Shown here in pieces: positions 47,087-59,073 of a stretch of DNA of 64,000 nt. Positions within the stretch are counted from its first letter, which is position 1, and each line of letters starts with the position of its first letter. The stretch is taken from contig JALRME010000028.1 in the NCBI GenBank assembly GCA_026120035.1, forward strand, positions 315,255 through 379,254, in the 5' to 3' direction. A program made the translations under genes and the position numbers. Source of the stretch: Coleophoma eucalyptorum. Taxonomy: Eukaryota > Ascomycota > Leotiomycetes > Helotiales > Dermateaceae. Under the pieces are notes generated by a model. That model was not told where the DNA came from. It was given only the letters and a program-made list of their open reading frames with translations, and ran no database searches.

Positions 47087-47650
47087 CTTCCGGGGAGTGA
47101 TGAATGAAGTAGTGAGATTTATGGAGGTTATATGGCGAGATGCTTTATGTAGAAGCAACATAGAATCATTCACCCAAAGGAAGAGGAAGCGAAGGAAGAA
47201 GAAGAAGTAGTAGGAGAGGTGTCTGATATGTCACTAATCATTTACATACATCCCTGACGTTACTCCAAGTCAAAGAGTTGTGTGGTGAAGCTCTGATATG
47301 AGAGCATGGAGAGTGGGGATCGCTTGGAACTGCCCAAGAAGGACTAGAGGGAACCTTGCCATTTCACCTACTGATTCAAGTCTGGCCAAATCGGGCTTCA
47401 GTCGGGGATGGTGTCAATGAAGATTTAAGACTTGGATTAAGACCAGGATTGGGGGCGGAAGAAATTGGTAGCGAAGCAAATGCTCTTCTCAATGTTTGCG
47501 CTCTCCTGGAGAGAATGAGTATCTGACTTACCATCGACCATGTGTTGCGCCTTAAGGAACCTAAGCGAGTTGAGTTAATTCACTTGGAAGTTGTGACTTT
47601 GCGACAAGTGATTTGTACATCTAGGTAATATTCCAGTTTTTCGATCGAAT
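47087..47650. other. intergenic spacer
   Basis: Promoter of the ureohydrolase and 3' flank of the HSL-type hydrolase, both minus strand. The first 130 bases are purine-rich (GAAGAAG). No gene seen. Confidence 0.55.
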
Positions 47651-49875
47651 TCATGACGGACTATCGCCAGTACTCGTCAAGCTACCTGCAAGACCTAACA
47701 TACGCCTTCCCAGCAAATCTGCTTCACTGGCAAGACTGACCATGCTCTTCTGTCGCTTCGGAACACCTCTCATTGCCTTCCGCTCCTTCAACTGCTCCTG
47801 CAAAAGTTTCTCTTTTCGTCTCCTCATCTCTTTTTGTTCCTTATGCTTCGCCTTACTCTTGCTGCTCATGCTCATCTCCAATCCCATATCCTCATCACCA
47901 GAACTGCTCATGCGTCGCCTTCGGTGCTCACTGCTGACGGGACCTGGCGTGGGAGGCGCAGTGTGAATATCATGTTCTTCCGCCAGAATAAATATCTCTT
48001 CAATCCATCGACCTGTACGGTAGATGTACTTCCAACCTTCCGGGTAGACACTGACAAACTGCATGAACCCGTGGCTAATACCAGGAATTAAGGCCACCTC
48101 TACGACATCTCGATCGTCAAACTCCCTTCTTAGACCACCTTTCTCTGCTACCTCCTTCTCAAACTTTGCCAGTTTTGCCCTTCGCAACCTTCCAGCAAAA
48201 ATAACGGTGTCATCAACCAGCGGATCCCGCTCTCCAGTCAATATATATGTCTTGGGGAACAATGATAGTAAGGTGTCAGGAGCCAAAATAGGGGATAAGA
48301 GGTAATCTGTTGTGAAGTCAGGACGATTGTGTGGTCCAATGTAGAGAATAACCATGGCCCGTAGCATTTCTGGTGATAGAATTCTATCGTTGAAATAGGA
48401 AATCATGGAAGACATCGCTAAGCGAGTTTTTAATGGCTGTGGGTGATGTGATGCGGAGAGTTTTCGAGTATGGTGTTTGGGTGTTGCGACCGCAGTCGCG
48501 GAAGCGCCAGAGAGTTCAGGGGCAGGCTTGTCGGTGTCCTCATACGTGGATGGTGATGCAACTTTGGGCGGAGATGGAATTGCTTCCGTATCAGATGGAT
48601 GTGAAGTACCAGCAAGTTGCGTGTATTGCATGCTCTTTCTACTGATAATGTCCTGGTTCTGCTTCTGCGTGTTTCTGTCCTTGATCAAAGACATTTGATC
48701 GTCCGACATCCAGTTACCTATGTTCATGTCCAAATTAGGATATATGAGAACAAGACCATCGGGTAGTGGGAGTTGGTTCTGTCCAAGATATTTGCGTGTG
48801 TCGGTAGAACCAGACTCTATGATCATGAGGGTCAGACTTGCGGCAAAATTGCCTCCAGCACTGTCTCCTGTAATCACAATCCTCGGGGTAAAGTCGCCAG
48901 AAAGTCCAACACAGCGACCTTGACTTGCTATGATGGTGTTGTAGACATCGTAGCATTCATTCAAGGCGTAAGGATATGGAAATTCCGGGGCTTTCTTGTA
49001 ATCCAAGCTCAATATAGGGAGCCCTGATTTACCTGCCCATGCGAATAATCTGTCATCATGGCATCTTGGGTTCATGGCCACAAAACCTCCGCCGGGGATG
49101 TCCAGAACCACTCTCGTGTGCTTTTTCAGAGCTGAGATAGGACCCTCAAAGTATAACCATGCATTTACGGGTTCTTTATAGTCGCTAGTAGGTGGTCTTG
49201 GGATTCTGATTTGTCGTGGTGGATATCTCATGAACCTTGGTCTCGAAATATTCGTAATGAACTTAAGATACGGCGTAATCGGCTTGTTCCAGCTCACTCG
49301 TAGATGATCTACCGTTACCACACCCCTCACCTTCCGAACTTTCGCATCCGCCTGTTCGGCAGCAATGAGATAGTAGATCGTGAAGACCATGCTGGCAAGA
49401 TCTCTCAACCACTTCCTCCGGATACGCATGGCTGTCCAAAAGCCTGCATCCAACGCTGTTGTAATCCATGTTGCTCGGAAGTATGGTCGAGTATATAGGT
49501 TTGCCAGCGGCTCAGGACATTCGAGTCCAAGCAATTTTCCAAGATTTCTCGCAATGTAAAGGTATAGAAGGGTCACAACAAGTGTCTGCCACGGAGTGAG
49601 GAGCTTTGAGAGACTTCGAGATATTCTTCGGATAGTAGGCGGGCCATGATGATTTCCTCTGGATTATCTTAGTGATGGGCTTGCGAGGGCTTGCGAGTAC
49701 CGCAGACCTGGAGAACTCACCGGAAAAGGTAGAATGACCAGAACGAAACAACGGCTAAGACTTGAATCTTGCGGAACTGCGCTGACGGACGACCGAGAAC
49801 ATGGTCTGGGGATATTAATGATTAGTACCAACTGGACCAACACGTTGCGATTTATGTATCTCCTCACCTATCATT
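47651..49875 (-). CDS. HSL-type alpha/beta hydrolase (esterase/lipase), membrane-associated
   Basis: Three exons: a 7-nt first exon (49875-49869), 49805-49721, and 49658-47651, with introns of 63 and 62 nt; total 699 aa in frame. The reconstructed start is MIDHVLGRPSAQFRK followed by a hydrophobic segment (IQVLAVVSFWSFYLF) and a second one near LVVTLLYLYIA, so the protein is probably anchored in a membrane. The hormone-sensitive-lipase fold is shown by the oxyanion block LDIPGGGFVAMNP, nucleophile Ser in VITGDSAGGNFAASL, the acid in TGERDPLVDDT, and the His in ISHGFMQF. A low-complexity insert of about 100 residues interrupts the fold before MISYFNDRILSPE, and a basic coiled tail (RRRKEKLLQEQLKERKAM) ends the protein. 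Substrate unknown; lipid esters are likely. Confidence 0.82.
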
Positions 49876-50488
49876 TTGTCATCGAAAGCCTAGATCAGCT
49901 AAGATATACGGCAGTTCTACGCTCACAACAAGGGTTGCGTTGGCATGTGTATTCTACTACCCCGGATTGTGCGCAAGGGATGTATCTAGGCGAAGCTCCG
50001 ACAATGAGTTAAAGGAATATAAGCAGCAATGGAAAGATGAAGAACCGAAGGGGAAAGTGCTGTGCTGTTGACGTTGCTTAGGTAGTCATGATTAGAGCAG
50101 TGGTCTTCCTGTCGGATGACCATGAAATGTAATGCAAGCTGGTCAACCTCGGAGGCCGCTCGATTATGTGCTATGGTATGTACCTGCGGCGATTTGAGTG
50201 ATGTGGACCAATAGCTGGGAAGGAAAAGTCAGTGGATATGGGGAATGGATGGAGGTTGGCTGGAAGGAGAAAGTCCGGGGCGCGAGTCTTGCGACTGTAT
50301 GCTTGAATGCATCATGAGTCGTCGTCTTTGACATGTGAATCTTGGCATTGTAGTTCGCAGCGTAAGGCACCAACCGCCTACGTGTAAGGTATCAACTGGC
50401 ACGTGAGTATGTCAGATTCGTCATCATTCTGTCTCTACTACTCTACCACCACAACAGCCGCATCGTCGTCTGGGATAGAACGTATTCC
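49876..50488. other. intergenic spacer
   Basis: 5' flank of the hydrolase and 3' flank of the RNA-ligase-like gene. A CACGTG box occurs at 50400-50405. No gene seen. Confidence 0.55.
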
Positions 50489-51619
50489 TTATATCCTATC
50501 GTCCAGCTTCTTGAGATACCATAACTTGGCTATCAGGGAAATGTGCCGGTTGAGTAAATTTTCATTGATTCCCATCCGTGTGATTTCCATCTTTTCCTCA
50601 ACTTCGACATCCTTCATTAGCCATTTCATGAATTCCCTTCGGCCTTTTTCATTTCTTTCAATACCCATTTCCTGGAGCCAATCAAAGGCCTGTTGCAATC
50701 TCATTTCACTCACGGCAGCTTCAGCAAAAATCTTGGCTTGCTCCATGGAGCTCTCTACGCGATTGCATTTCGGCACCTGCAACTTCTCCGTCGTTGATAT
50801 TCGATGAAGAGGTCCTTTGGTCTTGATCCAGAATTTTGAACTTCCACTCATTGGTGGCGGTAGTTTCCAAACAATGCCCTCTCCGATGCCGCTTATGCCA
50901 AAACTCTTTGCGAAAGGACACTCTTTTTCTACCTGGTCGGTCAGGAGCTGTAGTCGTTGAAGGGTTTGCTTAATGCTCTCGCCATTGCTGAAATCCAAAG
51001 TCTCAGAGAAAGTGCCACAACGAACAACGTTATATATCCCTACTTCTTCATCTTTTATCTCCGCAAATTCCTCATCGATGACCCATTTTTCATTGACCTG
51101 GATAGAAATGACCACAAAACACCTCCTTGGTAGCCGTGAAATTGCGACATTCTGTTGCACACTGGGACCGATCCATTCACCAGCTATCACGATCGGTTTC
51201 GTGGCATCAATCTGATCTTCGCAATGTAGTTCGTTCCATCGCCTTCGGATTTTGTCCCCTAGCGCAAGTATCTGCGGCTGGAACGTAATCATTGTCTTCG
51301 CGTAGTCCATATGGTCGCGCTCCAATGTCAAGTTGGGCATATTTCGTGACTGGAAGCTGATGTCGCCAGATGGGTGTATGACTATATCTGCATGACAGCC
51401 ATGCAGTTTCACTGTCCCTCGGAGAGGGAGTTTCTTAACGCCCGTGAAAGGCGATTCTGGCGGTATCTCGCCGAAAAAGCATCTGATATCCTTCATGACT
51501 TCTTCCATCTTGCCAGTGATCTTCGGGAACAATGTGCTTACCCTTTCGGGTTTTGGACAAGCCTCTTCTGTCTTTTCGGGCCGTAGAGCCTTGACTTCTT
51601 CCGTAGGTGATTTTCTCAT
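50489..51619 (-). CDS. Rnl2-like RNA ligase / nucleotidyltransferase
   Basis: Intronless, 376 aa. The covalent nucleotidyltransferase motifs are in order: motif I KLHGCHADI with the nucleotide-accepting Lys71 (the K-x-H-G form seen in T4 Rnl2 and trypanosome editing ligases), motif III VIAGEWIG (Glu148), a motif IIIa-like CFVVISIQV, motif IV EGIVWK (Glu247, Lys252), and motif V WIKTKG (Lys266/Lys268). The C-terminal 100 residues are helical and charged, without a known tail domain. The enzyme should self-adenylylate and seal or cap nucleic-acid ends; the biological substrate is unknown. It is not the large multidomain fungal tRNA ligase Trl1. No targeting signal is evident, so it is cytosolic or nuclear. 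The ATG is preceded by a stop-rich leader. Confidence 0.75.
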   Translation of the reverse strand: MRKSPTEEVKALRPEKTEEACPKPERVSTLFPKITGKMEEVMKDIRCFFGEIPPESPFTGVKKLPLRGTVKLHGCHADIVIHPSGDISFQSRNMPNLTLERDHMDYAKTMITFQPQILALGDKIRRRWNELHCEDQIDATKPIVIAGEWIGPSVQQNVAISRLPRRCFVVISIQVNEKWVIDEEFAEIKDEEVGIYNVVRCGTFSETLDFSNGESIKQTLQRLQLLTDQVEKECPFAKSFGISGIGEGIVWKLPPPMSGSSKFWIKTKGPLHRISTTEKLQVPKCNRVESSMEQAKIFAEAAVSEMRLQQAFDWLQEMGIERNEKGRREFMKWLMKDVEVEEKMEITRMGINENLLNRHISLIAKLWYLKKLDDRI

Positions 51620-53306
51620 GGTTACTGAAGTTTATTGCCAACAAAAAGGCCTCGTTACTTAGCACTATTATTCGTTTGTGATTCTCATTTACTAAAAGAA
51701 AAATGTCCGAAAAATAATACAAGATAGTAGTTGAGCAATAAATGAATACCTAGGGGTATTTGGTGTACTCGACGACTCCTCGCTTAGTTCGGGGAGTGAC
51801 TCAAACTCCGAGGCAGTGTAAATCTGGAGTTACTCTTACCTGATAACATATAGGACCTGACTCTATTTTGATCTACAGATTACGTGGAAAATATACGACG
51901 CTCTCTATATTTGAGAGCATTTCTTCTGCTTTTGTGGTTTTTAGCGTCGCGATTCCTCTCTTGTTTAAGCAGCATTTTAACTCATAATGTAAAATGTATA
52001 GATACCCTTACATATACTTCCAAGCAAGCCACCCGTATAAAACCTTCATCATCTCTTAGTATTCCTCAAAAACAATCTATCAAACGATTCTTCGTCGCAT
52101 TGATCATCCAGGCTCGATACTGTAAGGTCCTACTTACAACAGCAAAATAAGTATGCTCCAGTCAACCCCTAGGTTCATTATCATTCCCATCTTTATGCCA
52201 CCGTCTAGAAAATATTGAGGACTGAATAAGCCCTTGTTAGACCCAAATGCTCGGAACAAATAGAGGCCTGTTCGACTTTAAACCCCTGACTGATTCAGAG
52301 CTTCCAGTGTGGAGCAAGTAGAAGCCATGACCCACTAGGGCGCTGTATCGGTGCATGGGTAGGAGATGAATCAAAGTTAAGCGATGGCAGAAACACGACC
52401 TGCTACGATATCATTAGGCGAGCACCATCCAAGGCACCAACAGATTGAAAGAAGACGGGACATAGCCTCAAAGCTTAAAGACTGCAAACGAAATCAAGGA
52501 TAGAGAAGGCATCATTTAAATTCTTAATAATTTGTTTAGACGAACAAAACTCTTGGAAGGTCCACAACCAATAGAAGCACCAAACCAGGCACGTGTTGTA
52601 GAAATTCTCCAGAACCCCGCAGCGGCCGCAAATGCACCATCAGAATGGAAGGTCAGCACAAAGCTCTAGGGCACCAACATACGAGGATATCGAGAAAATT
52701 CGACGTTCGGCGCGGCAGTCATCCCATCTAAGAAGGAAAATTCCCCACGCCGGATGCCAAGCCGGCCTTAGCATCACAGACTTCCGTTCCTGGCGTTCCT
52801 TTATCTCCGCTGTGAACCAGTTACGAAAGAGGGATTACAGACGTGTCGCCCGCCTCGTCGTCATCGCCGTCGGGAAACCATTGAGCTTCTAGGAGGAAGC
52901 TTGGGATTTTGTATACGCGACTTATAGGAACAAGCTGTGAGCTACAATGGCGCAGCTCTTGGCCATGCGGACTTTTCATGGCAGGACGAATCAATAGCCT
53001 CAAGTCTATCCACGCGTTCACATTTATGGTTTATGAACTACGTCTGGGCTCGACTTGTCCTTGTGTCCTTATGTTCCTGCCCAGACAAATCAGCCGAATA
53101 CGTTGGTTCATGCAGCTAGCATCCAGGATAAGAAAATCTCTACGCAAAGTGATGGAGTAGGTAGGTAAGCTACGAAGAGCTGGGTCTGGGGGAGGGGAAG
53201 CTTTGGAGGGGTACATAAGAAGCACTTCCAGCAGCGCCAGAAGTGCTTCTTTTCTTGGATTTGCAAGCTCAATTGGAATTCTGCTTATACGATCTTGATT
53301 ATCGAT
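51620..53306. other. gene-poor spacer with possible coding relic
   Basis: 1.7 kb upstream of the PhoD gene. A plus-strand stretch at 52540-52892 shows protein-like composition in two frames (for example APNQARVVEILQNP and YEDIEKIRRSARQSSHLRR) but is broken by a stop; it could be a decayed exon. A CACGTG box at 52590-52595 lies within it. No intact gene. Confidence 0.4.
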
Positions 53307-55436
53307 ATGCTTCAATTGATTTCTCTGTTTTCGTTGGCTTCTGTGGCTGCGGCAACTTATGCTGGGAACTTGAACTACCGCAGTCCATCGCATCATCACC
53401 CGTCGCTAGGTGTTTCCATCCGTAAGATTGTAGCTCGCCACACGCCTACCACCTCCTGGGATGCATCGCAGCTAAATTTCACACATGGCGTGGCGTCTGG
53501 GGATCCTTACGATGATTCGGTCATCCTCTGGACAAGAGCTGCTCCAACCACGGACAATGATAAGAGCAATGTCACCGTAGAAGGGTTCGTTCCCCTGTAT
53601 TCGCATGATACCGAGGAATTTGTTGCCGCAAGTACGGCACCAGTTTGTGTGGAGTGGAATATTGCGACGGATATCCAATTGCAGGACGTTGTGGGTGGTG
53701 GCACAGTCTACACGAGCTCTGACATTGATTACACGATCAAAGTCGAGGCAACTAAACTAAAACCTTATACTCAATATTGTAAGTGATCCACTTAATGTCC
53801 CCAAATCGTCCTGATAAAATCAGATTACCAATTCAATATCTGCGACTCCGACAATGTCAGTCCTGTCGGCCGAACTAAGACTACACCTTCAAAGGATGAC
53901 AAAGTCAATACAAATGTCAATATTGCCGTTTACTCGTGCAGCAATTACCGTAAGTACTGGAACTCGAGGTTCATGTGACAGGATGAGCAGCACCAGCAAC
54001 ATCAATTGAGCTTGTAGAAATGAGAAAACCCCAAAACCGCACTAATATCTCAATAGCATTTGGATTCTTCAACGCCTTTGGCAATCCAGCTCGTAAAGAC
54101 AGTGTGGATTATGTAATCCATTTGGGCGACTACATCTATGAGTACAAGAATGGAGATTACGGATGGGGAAATAGCGTTGGAAGAATCCCTCTCCCAGATA
54201 GAGAGATCTTTACTCTTTACGATTATCGAAAGAGAATCGCCACGTATAGAACGGATCTTGATCTAGTGCTTAGCCATCAGCAATTCGCTTGGATTCCTGT
54301 GTGGGATGATCACGGTACGTCGTATTAGCACACTCCCTACTTAGTTTTCTCGTCGCTCTAGAGCCAATAACTACTGCGGATATTTACTGATATATAATAC
54401 AGAGGTTGCTGATAATACATGGCGAGCTGGCTCTTCCGAGCTGAACAATACCGAAGATTCATTCATTAAAGATGGCGGGGTTTCAGTTGACCAAAGAAAG
54501 ATGAATGCTGTGCGAGCATACTTCGAGTGGATGCCAATCCGCCAGGTTGAGATGGATGACAACCTGCGAATCTGGAGGTCATTCTCAATAGGCTCATTGA
54601 TGGATCTCATCATGCTCGACACACGGCAATACGACCGTTCCATCACCGATCTATACTGGAACACTGACTACATCCACGACATCGCGAACGACGCCGGACG
54701 CACACTAATGGGCAGCCGGCAAGAAAACTGGTTCTATAACCAGCTCTCTCAGTCCAGCGAGCGCGGAGCTGCGTGGCGGATTATTGGAAACCAAATCATC
54801 TTCTCGCGGATCAATGAGTCGATTGCCTACGGAAACGAAAACCCCCTCGACTACGACGCCTGGGATGGATATGAGTCAAATCGCAATCGCACACTCGCAC
54901 ACCTCTACAATAAGAAAATCAACAACACTATTTTCCTCGCCGGCGACTCGCATGCCTCGTGGGTTTCGGATATCGTCTGGCTCGACGAACATCCTTATGA
55001 CCCTGTTACGGGTGATGGATCCATTGGAGTAGAGTTTGCCGGCTCGGCAGTTTCGTCGCCTTGCCCGTACGGCCAGAACATCACTTTACACAATGCTAAC
55101 AACTACTCCTCGCTTCTTGTTGCGGCAAACAGTGAGCTGCAGTGGCAGGATCTTTACTACCGAGGCTACTACGAGCTATCGGTTGGGTATGACGCTGTGC
55201 ATGCGAAGTTCTTCGGCATGCCGACGATCGCAACCCGGAATGGATATGAGATTTCGTTGGCGAATTTCACCGTTGTTTCAGGAGAGAATAAGTTGCAACG
55301 GACTGGAAGTACGGTTGCGGGCGGGTTAGTAGAGAGTGGTAGCTTGAGGGGAGGGCAGACGGTTACTACGAACTCCACAAATGATACTTCCACTGGGCAG
55401 TATTTCATCAGCAGCTTCACTCCCGATACTACTTGA
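53307..55436 (+). CDS. phoD: secreted PhoD-family alkaline phosphatase / phosphodiesterase
   Basis: Four exons (53307-53778, 53824-53949, 54057-54314, 54403-55436), introns 45-107 nt, 629 aa. PhoD enzymes release phosphate from mono- and diesters and are typically Ca2+/Fe3+ dependent. The signal peptide is MLQLISLFSLASVAAA. The N-terminal PhoD_N domain carries FTHGVASGDPYDDSVILWTR. Metal-site blocks follow: SCSNYPFGFFNAFG, YVIHLGDYIYEY, the DDHE block split by the last intron (VWDDHEVADNTW), LDTRQYDR, GNQIIFSRI and the C-terminal AGDSHASWVSD. Many N-glycosylation sequons and the signal peptide fit an extracellular or wall enzyme; the final residues are Ser/Thr-rich without a clear GPI signal. 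It would serve phosphate scavenging. The first in-frame ATG opens the signal peptide. Confidence 0.92.
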
Positions 55437-55725
55437 TATCCGGAAATGATACTGCCGGTATTGTAGGATAAAGCAAACAACGAAACCACATGTTAAGATT
55501 ATCTCCAATAATATAATCATAAAATTATTCTTTGTTTATGGCTGTGATAATGGTGGGATAGTTTTAGAGGCTTTGCAATTGATTGATACTATCTTTTAGT
55601 TTCAACGTTGTATTTAGCCTTCGTAATGTTGGACCTAAGGCGTTTCTACTTTTTTGTCACTGGTGCCCAAGTATCCTCAAGACCCCGCAATTTCTTCTCA
55701 AAAGCTCTGACGTCCCAACTCTATC
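55437..55725. other. convergent 3' spacer
   Basis: Between PhoD (+) and the acetyltransferase (-). Nothing seen. Confidence 0.5.
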
Positions 55726-56580
55726 TCAGACTGTCTTTTCCTTTGGCTCCCTGGCATATGGTGTGCATGTGAAAGACTCTCCCGGGATTGGGATAGGTTC
55801 TAGAGGTATAAATCCATAGCGAGCGTAAACTGGGCCTCCCATCGGCGAAGCATCCACATAAGCAGTCTTCCCATGCTCATCAGCTAGCTTGCAACCCCAC
55901 TCAGTCAAGGTTCCGCCGATACCTAGCTTACGGTACTCCGGAAGTACTGCCAGCATATCGAGATCTAGAGAGTGATTAACCAGTGGCAGTTGGTAATTCA
56001 GCAGGCATGAGTACGAGAAAGTCTTGAGGAATTGACCATGTGTACATGTCATCTTGAAGTTTCACTCTCTTAAGGAAGAGGAACATGGTAAAGAAATTGA
56101 GAAGTGTAACAGAAGCGAGGAATTAAAATATCAATACTCACAATAGTACTGTTTCTCATCCTTCTTCTCAAAATACTCATCTCTCGCGGTATGGATAGCG
56201 TGGAAGAAGCTGTCACAAAGCTCATGACTGCTGTCCTCAGACCAGGGCGGAAAACGAGGATAGAATTCATCCACCGAAGCATTGTCGCCTGTCGGGCATT
56301 GCCATTTCGCATAGCCGGTGACCTTGCCGCCGGGACCTGCTTCAGGCGCCATATCTTTCATGATAAGATATCGCTCGCTTTCAGGCTTCTCTGTGATTGC
56401 AGCCAGGTTGGCTTCATCCCACCATTTGTGTTGCACGGGGGTATTGGGGAACATCTTTAGAATTAGTGCGTCTCTGAAACCACCGTAGAAGGCATATCTG
56501 ATGTCCGGAACATCGTCCTTGGTTGCTTCGATGAGGACCAGATTGGGGGTGTGCGTGATACGTGGCGGTTCGTCGGACAT
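55726..56580 (-). CDS. GNAT-family N-acetyltransferase
   Basis: Two exons (56580-56142 and 55964-55726) give 225 aa. The intron is 177 nt, long for this window, so a small extra exon cannot be excluded. The acetyl-CoA-binding core is LDMLAVLPEYRKLGIGGTL, with the R/Q-x-x-G-x-G/A pyrophosphate loop (RKLGIGG), followed by GKTAYVDASPMGGPVYARYGF, the usual motif B and beta-6 region. The N-terminal half starts with VLIEATKDDVPDIRYAFYGGF. Enzymes of this shape acetylate small amines, antibiotics or protein N-termini; the substrate is unknown. No targeting signal. Confidence 0.82.
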
Positions 56581-59073
56581 GATTGTTCTCTAAGCGTACT
56601 TTAAGGCTCTTTTCCAGTCGTTGGGGCTTGCGTGTCAAGATGATATGGTGTGAAAGAGAGAATGTGTGCTTTCATGAAGATGAGTAAGATTGCTGAGTTG
56701 CACGCAAAACTGAACTAGCACTATGGTACTAAGATGCACGGGAGGTCATCTTCCCTGCCTTAATATACGAGGCGACCAATACCCTAGCAGAATCCATTTC
56801 ATTTGTCCTGGGCTACTTCTATTAGCAGCATTAACTAAGCACAATTTTTACCGCTTTTGAATACCTATCGAGTAATGTTTCTATAACAACCTTTCTTCCT
56901 CCGTCTCCGACAATAGCACAAAAAGTGGGGGTAAGAATAACATTGTTACCATGGCGGGGTAATGGCCTAATTCCCACCGCCTTGTCTTACTATCAAAATG
57001 TACTTCTTTAAGACAAAGCTGCCCGGCAAATCACTAGAAACCGTCAAGTATCTTCCGGAGGCAGCAAATCTAGTGGTGTTATAACACCACACCGAATATC
57101 GAGATCCCCACAAATTTCCCCAATCGGTATGGCAGGGTACTTTCAAGCTTGAGACGACCACTCTTCTCCTCGACATTTCTTACTCTTCACGAGGCTGTTT
57201 AAGAAACAAAGGGTGCCATGCAGAAGCTCAAGTAGAATTCGATGCATTACAGTACCCAATTTATTTAAACAGAAAACGAACCGGTTCGAGTCAAACCACA
57301 TGTCGTCCCTCCCATGCTGGCCAATCGCTTTATCGTCTTCATCACTCCACATTGCTATTCAGACTTCATACAAACTTCACACCCCAAAATCAATTACTGA
57401 TACACATTCATCAAATATGCCTTCACACAGCCAGCCAGCGCCATGGATGGAGTTGGGGGTCGAGGTGACTCTTGCGGATTTTAGTATTAAGCCATCGGAA
57501 GACTAGTCCCTCTGCGCAGGCAAGTCGCTAGTGCGACCTCTTGTATCGTATGGCTCACAAGTTTCCTTTTACGCGGGCACCCTAGCAACTTCTTGAGTGA
57601 AGTTTCGTTGCGGGATGGCGAATATCAGCCATTACTTGCTTCCCGTTGTGTAGTTACGCCTCCAGAGCTCCTCTACAAATCCTGTGCAGTAGCACATGAT
57701 ATATCAGGAACTGCTCGTATCTGTATGTTGCGGCGCGCGTTGATTCTCAAGAACTCCCAATCAGCTTCGGTGCGTGTTGGCCCAAAGTCACTGGTCGAGA
57801 GGCAATGGGGTAACCATTCCCTTTTCCCACGCCAGCCACAGCATTGTGTGTGGATTGACTCTCAACCAGTTCTAACTGGCTAGGACTGATACGGTGGGTA
57901 TTAGGCTTAAGGCAATTTTGGCGGCAATGGGTGAACAGTCATCGCCGGCCGTTTCGATATGCTGGTGGCTAAACCTTTTATGCTTTCAGTACGCGAAAAC
58001 CAAACTGGGCAAACTGGTGGCCTGTGGCCTGTTGCTTGTGGCGCAGGTTATCGCTGGGTGCCCACCCAACACTAATCTCCCGCAATCTTTGTGCCTCTGT
58101 TTCTTTGGAAAAGTCTTTTGTATATGATATCAGTGAATGAATAAGTTACCCAGTTTGAGTCGCTGCTGATAAAACTCCATACTCAATCCCGAAAGGCTCC
58201 GTTAGTGGTGCAGTACCAAACCTTACCAGTGCTCTTGAACCGTCCAAGCCTCCCCATGACCCCAGACTGGTAGTGTAAAGCCGGGCCCTGCCGTCGCCCA
58301 TCAGCCACGGGGCCCCGCATCGCTACGGCAGAAAAGGCAGCACTCGATCTCCAGATAGCTCTGCTCCATTGAGCTTACTCGTCACTCGTTGGATATGCTG
58401 AGCCAATGTCGTAAAAGCATTTGTTAGATGGTGAAGTCAAGATCCCACAAGAATCAATTGAGGCCCAGTCTCTCGGTAAGATAGGAGATTCATGTTCAAA
58501 CTATGTTCGAGAGCGACCTGGCGAATGAGAGTGCCGCTTTTTCTATTGATAGTAAGCCAGTCGAGTCTACAAATTGGCGTCCTTCATTGGCGGTAGAGAC
58601 AGGGCGTGCTCTGCGCATCTGCGCAGCACTGATATATCCGCAAGAAACCATCACATATAAGAATGGCTGCGGCCCGCGGCCCATCTCTCAACATGGCCCA
58701 TCAACAATCCTCACTGGCTTCTCTCAACTTTGCTCTGAGTCGTCCTATTGCTGCCATTCACCTCAGCTGCCACCTTTCAGACACAGTTCCTCGTTGCACC
58801 TCCATCAACCAGGGGGTGCAGCAATTCGTGGTATCGCCGCCTTCTACATGTAAGCGAGAATCAGGGTCGTTGCTCTCTAATTGTTACTTGGGTAGAGTAT
58901 ATTCTAGCAAATGACCTAGCTGTCTGGCTCTGAATATTCCTCATGCTTGGGTACATTCGACCGAGTCGCTCCTCCACGAATTCCTGCAAGTCCTGGCGAT
59001 ACGGTGTTCGACTTGACTACCGATCATTCGCAAGCCCTCGAGGTTCTCTATACAAGTTGTAACAGCCGACACA
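56581..59073. other. long spacer upstream of the zinc-finger gene
   Basis: 2.5 kb. A GC-rich patch (58281-58325) is the only compositional oddity. Several open stretches (57213-57506, 58503-58853, 58663-58914) lack supporting signals; the one at 58663 begins MAAARGPSLNMAHQQ and could be an upstream ORF or a small gene. Probably a long 5' leader and promoter for the zinc-finger gene. Confidence 0.45.

Noticed and set aside
57281..57296. GGTTCGAGTC resembling a tRNA B box
   Set aside because: No A box or cloverleaf upstream.
58503..58853. 116-codon plus-strand frame before the zinc-finger gene
   Set aside because: Two other overlapping frames are equally open; no support for translation.
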